Assembly (NCBI GenBank): GCA_037954325.1
Contig: JBBMNZ010000013.1
Location: 6,842,501 to 6,906,500, forward strand
From: Fistularia commersonii
Taxonomy: Eukaryota; Chordata; Actinopteri; Syngnathiformes; Fistulariidae
DNA length: 64,000 bases
Reading direction: 5' to 3'
Shown here: one piece after another, positions 49,566 through 61,400 of the stretch
Position numbering within the stretch: position 1 is the first letter of the stretch
Layout: each line of letters begins with the position of its first letter
Notes under the pieces: model-generated
What the model was told of the DNA's origin: nothing
What the model saw: only the letters and a program-made list of their open reading frames with translations
The model's database searches: none
Position numbers and translations under genes: made by a program

Positions 49566-50549
49566 GTGGAGACATTTTCAGAGCAACGACATGGAAATGT
49601 ACATCACTGCATTACATTGCTTCCCTCCCACTGACTCCATTCTGCCTCAGAACCAACATTACTGATATATGACTAACACACTTGTTCCCTGTACTCTAGC
49701 TGATGACCCCCCCACCACCACCACCACACACACGCCTTTTCCTCTCAAACAAGCTAAACAAGCTGAAATGCCAGCTTAAAAATTCAGCAGTTGCTGCCTA
49801 AGAACTTGTGCTGTGGAAACCGTCTATTTTTTTCTTGGCTACAGGAAGAATATATTTCAGGTCAGAGAAGTTGTTTATTAGGTAAAATATCCTGTTGAGC
49901 CTGGAAAGTGGTACTAAGTGTGGCCTTTACTTCTTTCCTGAAACTCGAATAAGAGGATTTGATTTTAATCATGTGTGTGCGGCGCTTGTGTGCACACTTA
50001 TCTTGATGGCACTGGTCTATACTTCTGTTCAATGAAAAATGCGTTGCAGAGAAAGACTTAATCATGGAAGACTTCTGACAGAATCTGAACATCACTGTGG
50101 AAAATATTTATCCATTTTTTTTTTACATTTATTAATTGTGACAGTGTTGGGAAGACACAAATGTAAATATACTTCTCTGACCGGTTTCAAGCATTTGTTG
50201 TACTACTATAGTGTAGAGAAGTATTTTTCGCTGTTGGTTTATAATACATGATTGTTTTTATGAGACAAATGTTTTGCACCTGTACAAAGCTTTGGGACTG
50301 AGAATCGTGTTTTTAATGCATGCAGTGTATTTTCAAGATGTCTAATAGTTGGCTTGGACTGACACTGTGTGAGGGTCCATTAAAATAATACGCTTTATCC
50401 ACAGCCATGATACACAAGTACCAATCACTATATCAAACAGCCGATCATTTGGATATTTTAGTCAGTTTCTTTCAAAACTTTGAAATCATGTATATACTTT
50501 ATCAACACTGACTAATGTAATTATTTTCCGTCTGATTCATTTATAACTA

Positions 50550-50555
50550 ATAAAT
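50550..50555 (+). terminator. pdzd11: pdzd11 polyadenylation signal
   Basis: AATAAA in 'aactaataaatgtcc', about 985 bases after the pdzd11 stop codon. It is the clearest signal in the stretch and gives a 3' UTR of about 1 kb. Confidence 0.6.
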
Positions 50556-50874
50556 GTCCACATCACACAGATTACCGTTTTATATTTTCTGAAATGAAAT
50601 TAACCTTTGAATCTCTTTATTTTATTTGCATCTTGGAGAAAGTTTAGACAACAGGTAGGTTTGGACTAGCTTGTTCTGAAGAGAGAAGCCTGGCTTGTTT
50701 TCATTCCTAGCTTGGTTTCTGTAGTGGTTTCTGTAGAGGCAGATGTTTTCATTGGGAGGAATGCAGTGAGATTAAGGGAACAGGTCAACCCTCACGGTCT
50801 TTTTCTGTCACTGACAAGTGAAAAAAATTCAGCCTATATATTTTGACAATTTCAATAAAAGTAGGGACCCCCCC

Positions 50875-50878
<4 letters not shown>

Positions 50879-50918
<40 letters not shown>
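50879..50918. repeat. AT microsatellite between convergent genes
   Basis: An uninterrupted AT repeat of about 20 units between the pdzd11 3' end and the presumed stard10 3' end. Confidence 0.95.
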
Positions 50919-50989
50919 CATTTGTATTTACAGGGATCTGGGAATACATTATACTTGAAGAAAGACCCAAAACACTTTATCTTGTGCAG

Positions 50990-50995
50990 TTTATT
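50990..50995 (-). terminator. Possible stard10 polyadenylation signal
   Basis: AATAAA on the minus strand ('ttaaaataaactg'), about 1.7 kb after the stard10 stop. Another minus-strand AATAAA lies near 51.52 kb and could be used instead. The 3' UTR would then fill the gap between the two convergent genes. Confidence 0.35.
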
Positions 50996-52689
50996 TTAAA
51001 AACTGAATAAGCTACCATTTTTTTAAAACATGGAATACAATCAGGAGAGCATTTTTACTCTTCTGACAGGCTTCATTCCAGGGGCTCTCCATCATAACTT
51101 TCTCAACATCTCACACTGACTTAAAATAAATAAATCAAAACCAATTACAACTGGAAAATGTTTTTCCAATTGCAGTATACAAAGTTGCTATTTACATTTG
51201 ATCTGGTAAAACAATCCTCCATCATTACAGAGAACAACTGTCAACCCTATTTGTACTGATGCACAATCTAAGGTCTGTAGAACTTCCAAGTCACAAAACA
51301 AAATGGCTGCACAGTAATGGAATAATACAGTCAGTGAATTTGCATGGCTTTTCTCTATTGTATAGCATGGTGTATAGTGGTACCTTCAAATAAAATCTTA
51401 GGGAAGAAAAATAAAAAAGCAAAAAAAATTAAATTGTGGCGGAAAATAAAGATTCCAGCATTAAACAGAGCTTAAAAAATTACCAAAAACAAACCCTTAA
51501 GATCCTCATTTTATACAAGGTTTATTTTATAAAGATCATGTTGGTCTAATTTTGGGATACATACTGATGGTCAGTGAGTGTCACTACAAATGTACGCTGT
51601 GTTCCCCAAAACTTTTTAGCTGCATTGAAAGATTGTTTAAAAAAAGTTTGTCATTTTCCAGCAATAAAAAAAAAGCAGACTTTAAAAATAGATACTTCAT
51701 CCGACCCCTTATGTTGCTTACAAAAAACAGTGTTATTTCATTCACAGTGCCGATGTTTCAAATAAAGGAGTAAAACAATTGTAGAATCACAGAACAAAAT
51801 TAAGTCCTGGAGGAGGACCTATTGTAATGTAGTGCTGTCATAAACCCCTTTAAGACCGCTGTCATTATTTAGTAGCTGCTTGTTAACATGCATATTAGCA
51901 ACATCTTCATTAATCATTTTATGGCTTGTTTCCCCCCGAATTCTAAGACTAGCAGATCAATGTCTCAAGAGTATTTCCCCTATAATAACCTTACTAATAT
52001 GAAATAACAGAGGTATTGTACATTATTCATATTGCATAATAGGAAGGCAATACTAAGTGTGAACGACAAATCACTTTAAAGTGGCAGTAGGAAAAATTTG
52101 GGGTAAGAGAGACTTAATTCAGACACTATCAACATGTGCGTTTTTTTATATTTAGACAAATAATATTACACCATATTCAAATAATATGAAGAGTGACAAT
52201 TACTTTGTTACTAGCACCTTTGGCAGTCCATTGTGAGTACATCAACATTAATCATAATGCACAATGCCATACAGTTTTCATTCCTCTTAGTAAGGAGTAA
52301 TTAGAGGGGTTGTTGAGAGAAAACTCAATGGCCACATGACTATAGAATGTGGTCCTGCAGAATGAGGTGTTAAGTGCTTCACAGCCTCACCGCATGCAAA
52401 CATTGAAAGCATATGCTTGATAATAACTATAATGGGGATTATATGTACGCCAACAGAAAGTGTTTCCAAACTGGAAAAACACACACTGAATTGTTAGCCT
52501 TAGTTTGGCTCAAGCTTGAGGTGACTTGCTCAAACCTCACCATCTGTTGGGAGAGCTGTAAACATCCTAAGATGCAAACTTTTTTTTTGTGCTTACTAAA
52601 TATTTCAGAGGACATAGACGACCTTACAGTCAGGGGGGGCTCAGGGGGCAGGCCATCCTCCAGTGTCCCACTCGACATCTCAGTGTGAT
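50996..52689 (-). other. Presumed stard10 3' UTR
   Basis: AT-rich, with no exon or repeat recognised. It lies between the stard10 stop codon and candidate polyadenylation signals. ORFs seen here are short and without family resemblance. Confidence 0.35.
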
Positions 52690-55600
52690 TTAACTGCTTT
52701 CTTGTCCTTCCTGATCATCCATTGTTGAACTCTCATCCACATTTTCTAGAGAGTCCGCTCTCTGCAGGGACAGCTCGGCAGGGTCCATCATGGGCAGGGT
52801 GTTCTGCTCGGCGAACAGCCAGGGCTTGTGGTCAGGGGAGTTCTGCATTTTCCACTGGGGATAGTTCTGTCCCGCCTTGTGCACACACTTCAACACCTGG
52901 AAGTATGTGGTTGAGAGATAATAGGATTATATGAGGGTACGATCTGACAATGCGCAAAACACTCCTTGATTTTTAGTCAGCACACCTAAAGATAAGAGAA
53001 ATGTATGCTTTGAGTACATGGAAAGCTGTTGAGGTGAGTGGGAGCAAATACTTCTATACATAAGCGTCAAATTGTCTGACATTTCATAAAGCAAATACCT
53101 GACTGATTATTCGGTGACACAACAGAAACAACAAAATATCAATAGCAATCTCAGTACTTTTGTTTCCATTATCATACTTCCCCAAGGCATATATACAGGA
53201 CTGTCTCAGAAAATTAGAATATTGTCATAAAGTTCTTTATCTTCCGTGCTGCAATTAAAAAACAAAAATTACTTTTTCATGATATTCTAATATTTTGAGA
53301 TAGGATTTTTGAGTCTTTGTAAGATGCAAGCCACAATCAGCAATATTAAAATAATAGAAGGCTTGCAATATTTCAGTTAATTTGTAATGAATCCAGAATG
53401 TATGACATTTTTGTTTTTGTAATTGCATTACAGAAGATAAAGAACTTTATGACAATATTCTAATTTTCTGAGACAGTCCTGTAGAACCAAAACAGGCAAA
53501 GAAAATCTAAAACGCAGATACCACAATTATCTTTTCAACAAATTCTATAGTTTAAGAGGACCTCAGTCTGACTGACATTTAATTAAATTTGATTTCGTAC
53601 CCCTGTATACCCATTACATTTTTTTTAAATAGTTTTTAAAAACCTGCACTGTTGACTAATACAGATTTTAAACATTTTCTGTAATATTTTAAAAAACGAA
53701 TTAGGGGCATCATGGTCATCCTTAGAACCGAACATTCCTGGTTCAATTCCTGCACCCCTCCTGTCATGTTGAAGCGTTATTGAGCACGACACTGATCCCC
53801 TAACTGCTCCCCTGGAGCTGTTCAGTAGCTTCCTTCTGGTCATGGTTCATCCATGATGGATTTATTGCAGTGGTCAAATTCCCTGATGTTGTGCCGTATG
53901 TATAACTGAATAACACAATAAAAGGTCTTTCTAAGCATTTAGTTTTAGAATTCAACTTTTTTTATCCTGACATCACCATACTTCTATTTGCTTAAAAGCA
54001 TGTTTGAGGTTTCTTGCTTTCTAGTTCAGGTAAATTTGATATAAATTTAATTTAAATCATTTAAATTTGAAATGACATAAATGACGAAAATGGATGGCAC
54101 ATCTGTGTCAAAATTTGTAATCCGATAATGGCTGATTAACAGAAACCACCTTGAATAACCAAAGTCAACTTTCCATTGTAGTTGAAATGCATGAGCCTTT
54201 GAGTGGAGGTTTCACACACTCACACTCACACTCTCACACACTTTGTTGGAAATACTTTCAAAGCGTGAGTGTATGAAACCCGGGGAACAAGTTCAACCAG
54301 GAGGGAAGCAACATCTCAGGCTGAGAAAAACTCCTTTGTCAGCAACCTTACAGACACAGCCCATTAAATGGGGTTTCTATGGTTACCATTGTCCTTTCAG
54401 ATACACGAAACCCTCAGCTTAGCGCACACACATGCACAGCAATAACACAACTTTGAAACCACTTTGTGAAGACGCCCACATTCACAGATCGACTCGTCAA
54501 TCTCCTCGCTGCTGTTTTCATGCACCCTCTTACACGGGCACTGAAAAAGTCACAATGCTCGTGTTACATTACGTACCCGCGGGGCCAGAACTTCTGAGGC
54601 CTTGTTCACCACCCACTTCGGAAGAGACCCTGAGGGGGACGGACGGGAGTCATTAAAAAAAAAACAAAACATCTCAGGCATGAAGGTGCTGCTTTAGAAA
54701 AATGACAAATTGCTGAATTTCTTTACCTTTAGGGTCAGCTTGTGAGAGATAGGTAAAACTACAGCTATTTGGTCCCGTGGACTTGATGAAATAGCCAGTG
54801 AGGATGGAAATCGCTCTCACAAAGTCATTGCGAGGAGGGTATCTCTGTATTTAATATAAAACTGCAGTTAAGTTTGATCGAAGCACTTAACAAGACTTGT
54901 GTAGAACAACAATTTTCAACAACGGAAGAGGGGAAGCAGCTGTTGCCGGGTGCCTTCGGTATTTGAAGAGGCTGTCTCACCGGGTGTTTGACTGAGAAGT
55001 TAACGATCACGTATTCATCATCGATCACCCGCCACGAACGCAGTGTCACCACGTCTCGATTCTTTATTGGCTTTGGACAAAGCCCTGCAGAATGACAGAG
55101 AAGAAGAAAGGGGGAAGAGAGGTAAAAATCTGATTTAACGCAGTGCTTTTGCGGTTTCGATATGAGCACTTTCGTCTTGTTTTGGCAATAAATATAGCAG
55201 TGGAGCAAGGGGGCTGTATCCTCTTACGTGAGTGTAAACAGAACGAGGGGGCGGTTGTTGGTGAATGGCAAAATGGTAGCCATGCATCTATTTAAAGTCA
55301 AATAGGCACTTTTAAAAAAAAAAAATTGCTTATGGTTTCTTGAATTCCTGTAAGAGCTGGGTCTGCCCCCAAGAGGTCAATAGGTTAAAGAGAAGCCAAA
55401 AAAAATAATGGAGGGATGTGACTCACATGAATAGTAACCCACATCAGCGTTGGCTGAGAGACGAGCAATGTCAAAACTCTCACACACGTTTGGATCCCAC
55501 TTCTTGCGGTACTGGCTGTCATGAAGAACATCATACATGGTGGCGGCTGGAACGTCCTTGATTATCATTTTGCACTGAAACACACACAAAATCGCAGAGA

Positions 55601-55976
55601 ACGTCATACATGGTGGTAGATGGAATATCCTTGATTGTCTTTTTACACAGAAACACACACGCTTGAGGAACATCAGATATGATGGCAGCTGAAACATCCT
55701 TGTCTTTTCACACACACACACACTTAATTTAGCACCAGGTGGGTTGACAATGGACCTGATGAACACAAAATTAAATTAATAAGAAATCCCAAGTTTACTC
55801 ACCCTGATCTTGTGGACTTTGGGTGCCACATAATTGCCTTTACTTGAAGGTGCAGCTTCGACCCACACCTGCATCCCATGACTGTCGTACTTGCTGAACC
55901 AGTTCTCCGTGGATAAACACTGATTTCTAAAGTCGGAGAAAGCCGCCTCGTCCGGCAGGATACTGGACAATGGCAT
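52690..55976 (-). CDS. stard10: stard10-type START-domain lipid transfer protein, complete
   Basis: Six exons (55803-55976, 55427-55574, 54981-55084, 54727-54844, 54577-54629, 52690-52896) give 267 residues. It begins MPLSSILPDEAAFSDF and carries a START domain: WFSKYDSHGMQVWVEA, HKIRCKMIIKDVPAATMYDV, YRKKWDPNV, DVGYYSWLCPKPIKNRD, IKSTGPNSCSFTYLSQADPK, LPKWVVNKASEVLAPR. The tail (LSLQRADSLENVDESSTMDD) keeps the serine-rich motif that STARD10 ends with. STARD10 binds phosphatidylcholine and phosphatidylethanolamine and moves them between membranes. All junctions are GT-AG and in phase. Human STARD10 is slightly longer (291). Teleosts may carry more than one stard10 copy, so the symbol is family-level. 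Fragments of the second exon are repeated in the first intron. Confidence 0.9.
53196..53481. mobile_element. MITE, copy 2
   Basis: A 286-base element with TA on both sides (53194-53195 and 53482-53483), the same family and orientation as 33170-33456. Its ends are CAGGACTGTCTCAGAAAATT and the complement. It sits in the last intron of stard10. Confidence 0.92.
53700..53890 (+). mobile_element. tRNA-derived SINE, 5'-truncated
   Basis: It starts inside the tRNA part, keeps a perfect box B (GGTTCAATTCC), then the shared body ending 'catccatgatggatttattg'. It is the same family as the two SINEs at 42 kb and lies antisense in the last stard10 intron. Confidence 0.75.
55593..55722 (-). pseudogene. 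Two decayed tandem copies of the stard10 exon 2 acceptor edge
   Basis: Read on the minus strand, two copies about 70 bases apart resemble the first 50 or so bases of exon 2. One reads 'caatcaaggatattcc'...'accaccatgtatgacgttct', the other 'acaaggatgtttcagctgcc'. The true exon has 'aatcaaggacgttcc'...'gccaccatgtatgatgttct'. The extra copies lack the AG acceptor (tttctgtgt instead of tttcag) and carry changes that shift the frame. Confidence 0.8.
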
Positions 55977-56230
55977 GGTGTGAAAGGAAAAAAAAAAAAT
56001 CAGGGACCTGTCTGGATGCGCGACTGGAAGTACCTCTACCCCTGGCTCCTTGACCCGGTCTGCGGTCGAGGCTGGAGGATCTGTTCCGCTTCGCGTCCTT
56101 GCCGCCACGGTTTTGAGCGAGCGGGTGACCGAGCGAGTCTTGCAGGATTTTTGTGCTGAATTCCTGAGCTACTCCTGCAGGCACCGTTCCCACGTCACTT
56201 CCGGTATCCAGGTGTGCCGCACAGGTGAGG
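55977..56230 (-). promoter_or_regulatory. Presumed stard10 promoter / 5' UTR, CpG-rich
   Basis: The stretch directly upstream of the stard10 start codon is rich in CpG ('tgcggtcgagg', 'tgccgccacgg', 'agcgagcgggtgaccgag') compared with flanking DNA. This fits a CpG-island promoter. No TATA box is visible. The boundaries are approximate. Confidence 0.5.
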
Positions 56231-56590
56231 AATTGTAAACCTTCGACTTCTCCAAAAAGTTATATGTGACTTAGTTACAAAGACTGACGTGTTGATAAAA
56301 TCCAATCTGTAATAGGTGTTATTGGGTCTGTGGAGTGCATTTTAAATAGCAGGATCAGTTTTTATAGAAATATGTGTGATTGGAGCAGAACACAATACTT
56401 TGCCACACCTTTGTCTACATTCAATGAGTTTGTTTGCTGGTGGTATTGTGACATCAGGACAAAAAAAAAAACATAAAATTAGACATTGCACCAATGAGTC
56501 AAACATGAAACATCAACGCTGACTGAACAAAGTGTTCAAGGACCTCTTCTCAAAGAAAGGGAATCGCACTGGTTTAACTTTGGTGAAATC
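56231..56590. other. Short intergenic gap, stard10 to rab6-family gene
   Basis: About 350 bases between the stard10 promoter region and the presumed end of the rab gene. Nothing else is recognised. Confidence 0.4.
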
Positions 56591-56596
56591 TTTATT
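56591..56596 (-). terminator. rab6-family gene polyadenylation signal
   Basis: AATAAA on the minus strand ('gaaaataaagatt'), 1.8 kb after the rab stop codon, just before the stard10 promoter. Other minus-strand A-rich matches exist in between, so earlier sites are possible. Confidence 0.4.
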
Positions 56597-58413
56597 TTCT
56601 TCCATGTGGTAGGCCTACACTTGTGTTTCATCAACTCTCCTTTTTTAATTTTGTTTTTTTACATCATATAGTAATAGAATTCACACAAACTTTGCTAAAC
56701 ACGAGTAGACAGCATACTTCAAATGGACAGACACAATTCAGAAGAGCACAAAGCCAAGTATCTAGTTGTGACAAGTAATAGAAGAGCTGCTCATGTTAAA
56801 ATGTTGTCCTTAAATACTTACATTTTTGAAATCCATTTAAAAATGCTAACATTTCAAAACAAGCTACAGCAAAGGACCACAGAACTGTTATGGCTAATTA
56901 GTCGATCTGTGTTCCACTTTCGAGTGTGTGCGTGTGTGTTCGTGAGTGTGTGTCTAAGTGGTGCAGCCTTTACTGACTTGACTGTAAGACAAGATACTGA
57001 CTCCACACACTGCAGGAGCTCATTTCAAGCAGCGTGGCGAGAGAGAGATACATGACGAGGCCTAAATGTGGGGTCAAAACAGACACGCAAATAAATAAAC
57101 TTCCAACAGGCATGTCAGCATCTTACTTTTGGTCAAATGTACTGTTTTTGTAACTTCCAAGTAACAATAAATAAACACATAAAACCAACAGTCCTAAACA
57201 GGCAATAGCAATACAGCAAAAGATACTGTAACTAACTTCTCAGCAATTTGTACAGCGAGGGCGTTAGTAAGCGTTAGCTGTATCTGAGGATAAACTCATT
57301 CTACCAGCCCTACAAAACAACTAGTGAAGCCATGAACCAGTCAGCTGGCTTCTTTGATATTATACAATATTGTGGCTTGATTCAGTGCACAACATTGGTG
57401 AACAAACAAGCAAGGCATCTGTGTTCCATATCCATATTAATCCTGCATGGTGAGCATGCTGCATGTTCTTGCAATAGTGTAATGAACAACACAATTCATC
57501 CATGAGGGTGGGAACATTGTAGCGACCAAAGTGACAACTATCCATGTGCATGGAGAAATTAGAGGCCTTCAGTGGCTGAAAATGTTTCCTCTGACTAATT
57601 TGTACAACATATTGGCAGCTAATTTAATAGTGCTTGAAAGGGAACTGCTTTAATTTTAACAAGTTTTTATGTTTGTAATTGTTTTAGTAAAGTGGCTTTC
57701 ATTTTAAACCATTATTTCTGTTACCACCCAACAGTCACTTTGTAGGTCTGTAACAAGGATACATATTATGTAAAACTATTAACACATGGTTGTAATTCGC
57801 AGTTGTCACCTTCAGGTATGAACAGTATCGAATAATGGGTCCATTAATACATGATGAAAGGGTATCGTTTTGTTTTTTTTTGTGAAATGGATTAAGCAAG
57901 GATGCAACCTCAGTTTTCAAATCCCGTCTACTTCCTCAAAATACGATAAGAATTAGAGACAATTCATCATCTGAAATAATAAAAGCAGTATTAAAAATAA
58001 AATTTAAAAAAATGGGGTTGAGGTTTCAACCATAAATTATCCCAAGCGATTCACAATGACAAGAGTAACACTATTTGAACTGTGCAAAAAACCCAAAAGC
58101 AGTTAGCTATGTCTGTCTGCAATCCTATATAGTGCCATGCAACTGGATGAAAATCTGAACATATTATTGAACTTGTTTCTTTTTTTTTATTTTATTTTAT
58201 TTTTTTTTATTATTTTTGAACCTTATTTCTCCCCAGATACAGTAATGCACATCCACACGGTTACTCTGGTAAGTCACTGAGTTGAAAAAGGGGGAAAAAA
58301 AAAAAAAAAGACAGGTCCTCCATCACTATGGCAGTGTGCCAAGGGTGGAGAGAGTGGCCACTGAGAGACGAGCTGTTGGTGGGGAAGAGACAAGCTAGAT
58401 GGGGTGAGATGCA
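56597..58413 (-). other. Presumed 3' UTR of the rab6-family gene
   Basis: This stretch follows the TAG stop and has no exon or repeat that I recognise apart from poly-A/T runs (58.17-58.21 and 58.29-58.31 kb). A long, AT-rich 3' UTR would be usual for a RAB6 gene. Confidence 0.4.
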
Positions 58414-61400
58414 CTAGCATGAGCAGCTGCTCTCAGTGACCGTCATCTCTGGCTGTTTCTCCAGTTTGATGTCGATCACTGCAAAGGTTTTGTAAAGGAT
58501 CATCAATTATTTAAAAATTACAGCTTCTGCATTTTATAACTCATAACTGGTGTCCACCAAACCGAGAATAGTCTCCAATTTCATTGCTGCAAAGTAAAAA
58601 TAGGTGCAAAAAGACACGATGAACATAAAGTAATAGCCATTACTTTGCCATTGCAAAATGGAAATACAATATACAGTGGTGAACGTAGTGCTCAGATAAT
58701 TTGTTTAAAAATACTACTTACACACTGTGAAAATACAACTAATTCAGCATTAAAAAACACTCTGTGAAAATGAATATTTACATCGAATGTGAAGATACAA
58801 TTACCACCTAATCCAAAGAAAGTTCCAACTTTTATACAGTTTGCTCATCAAGTATCTATTCCACACATTTGGGTCTTAGCTGGACATGATGGGGTGTGGG
58901 TATATTTAGAAGAAGTCGTGTTTTCAAAGTGCAAAGGAGTACATGTATGAAATTAAATTGAATAAAATTCAAAATACATTTAAAATGGGTGAGCAAATCA
59001 CCTAATTTCGTCCTATAAAAAAAAGTACAAGCACACGGTCCACTTATGACAAAAATATGAAAGCAAGTTCTGTTTAAAGAAACTTTGAAAAGGATACTGT
59101 CCTCTTTGCTTTTTTCTGGTGTACTATCCATCCCAGGTAATGCCGCAGCAACACGACGAAACAGCTACAGAATAAAATCAGGACAATTAAATTGGCTTTG
59201 ATTCACTCCGAGAAAAACGAATGCCAACTAACAGTGGGAGATTTGGAATAAAAATCTACTGCAATAGGTCAATTCTTATGAGAAAGGAATATTTTCAAAG
59301 CATTTCAATATATCAAGTTCTACTTAGGCAAGCACAGCAGCAGCCAGCCTGCTGTGTGTAGCAAGTGAATAAAAAAAAAAAAAAAAAAAAAAGACCTTTA
59401 TGAGAAAGGTTTTCTTGAGAGTGGAAACAGTAGATGTCCTGAAAATGCTGAGGCATGTCATGAGTCACAAGAGAAGAGGCGGTAAAAAGTAGTGAAATGT
59501 AGAAGGTGAGGGCAGAATTGGCTTAACTACCCTGAGAGAGCAGGATCTCTACCTGTTTGACATTGTAGCCAGTCTTTGCGCTGGTTTCAATGAACATGAC
59601 ATTCAGTTCCTTAGCTCTCTGCTCGCCCTCCTCCGTGGTGATCTGTCTGCTCAGGTAAAAGCAGAGGGGGGGAGATGGACGAACAGATAGATATGGAAAG
59701 AAAATCGCAAAGAGGATAGCCCAAAAAGACAAGGAAAGGATGGAGAGAGAAACAGAAAAAGCTCAACATGGAATTTCATTGGCTGAAGGAGAAATGTTAG
59801 TTAAGTTATATACAGACAGGGAAAGACAAAGGGATGGGAGCTGCTGTGCCGAGTAAAGACTGAGCAGCAGGAAAATGACTCATTTAACTATCAATCTTTA
59901 ATCCATATGATGACTACATGGAGGAGTTGTGCACTGCACATGACAAGAACTCCCTGATAACATGACCTCTGCTATTAACAGTTAGGCCCATTTTCTCTAT
60001 AGGCTAATGCTATTGCTAGACACCAACCTGTTTGACGTTATAGCCAGCCTTGGCACTGGTCTCTATGTACATCACATTGAGCTCACGAGCTTTCCTCTCT
60101 GCCGCCTCTACAGAAACTTGCCTGCCACAGTCCCAGGAAAAGGGAGGTGGGGGTGAAGGTATGGTGGCAGGGTGATACAGCCAAAACACACACACACACA
60201 CGCACACAAACATAATAAATTAAAAAAACAAAATAAAATCATAATGACATTAACAAATTGGACCAGGAAAGCCAACACAAATAAGTACAGCAAAGGAAAA
60301 CAGGCAGAACAGAATGTTCAAATGATAAGAACTAAAAATGCAGGAAGCACTGAAATCAGTCATTAAAAAAACACAAAACCAAAATATAATAGTCAAATGG
60401 GATGGGGTACACTAAAGGGAAAAATGTGGGTATCCAGGTTTGGGCAGAGTTTCTCAAGAGTACTAGCATGTTCAATTAGTGCTGGGCACCATACTTGGGC
60501 GACAACAGTAACTGTATTGTTCAGAGTTCTTATCTAATAAAACTGGTACAAAATTATACAATCTACTTTCAACACAGATCATTGTGAGACAAAAATGAAA
60601 TATTTTCACATTTAGCCTTATGTTTAGCAGTTAACAAAAAAGAACAACTAAAAGCCTGAATATGAAAAGAAAGAAAAGCCAACCAGAAACTTGGGGAAAA
60701 AACAAAAACATGAAAGAAATCAGCTGGAAATACTTTTATGTATATAAAATCTGAAAAAATTGGCTTTGATTGTCACAACATTGATTTTCTTTATTTTCTA
60801 GCCTTACATTAAAATATTCTTAAACCTTGGAAATAACTAAAAATCCCAAAATTTGATTCAAATACATCACATGTACCTCTTATCTGCCAAATCTGTCTTG
60901 TTTCCAACAAGCATAATGATGACATCACTTCCTCGCTCTGTTCTAACGTCATCAATCCACTTCGAGGTTTGTTGGAACGAATTAAGATCTGGGAGTTAAA
61001 CAAACAAAAGAAAATTATTTTATAAACTTTGAAAAAGCAGTCACAAAAGACAAGAGTATCCCTTACTGGGGTTATTAGCTACAGTTAAAAGTAAGTAGAA
61101 GCAGTTATCAATGTGTAAAAAGAGAGGAGGTAGAAAATCTCTCATCAGAATAGCTTGTTGTTAGTGAACTAAAGTATTTAGAAAATAATGAAGGAAAGAA
61201 GTTATAGAAATTTGCAGATTTTTTTTTACCGGCAACATGTGCATCTACACTATGGTGGTTTCTATACAATTACTGTAGACCCTACAGAACTTAAGAGTAC
61301 AGCCCTGACTCACTGGTGATGTCATAAACAACCACAGCAATGGTAGAGTCACGGATGTAGCTGGGAATTAAGCTACGAAAACGCTCTTGTCCAGCAGTGT

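Noticed and set aside
50039..50251. 70-codon frame after pdzd11
   Set aside because: It lies in the pdzd11 3' UTR with no domain or conservation evidence.
56723..57055. 110-codon plus-strand frame
   Set aside because: It lies antisense within the presumed rab 3' UTR, with a low-complexity middle and no family resemblance.
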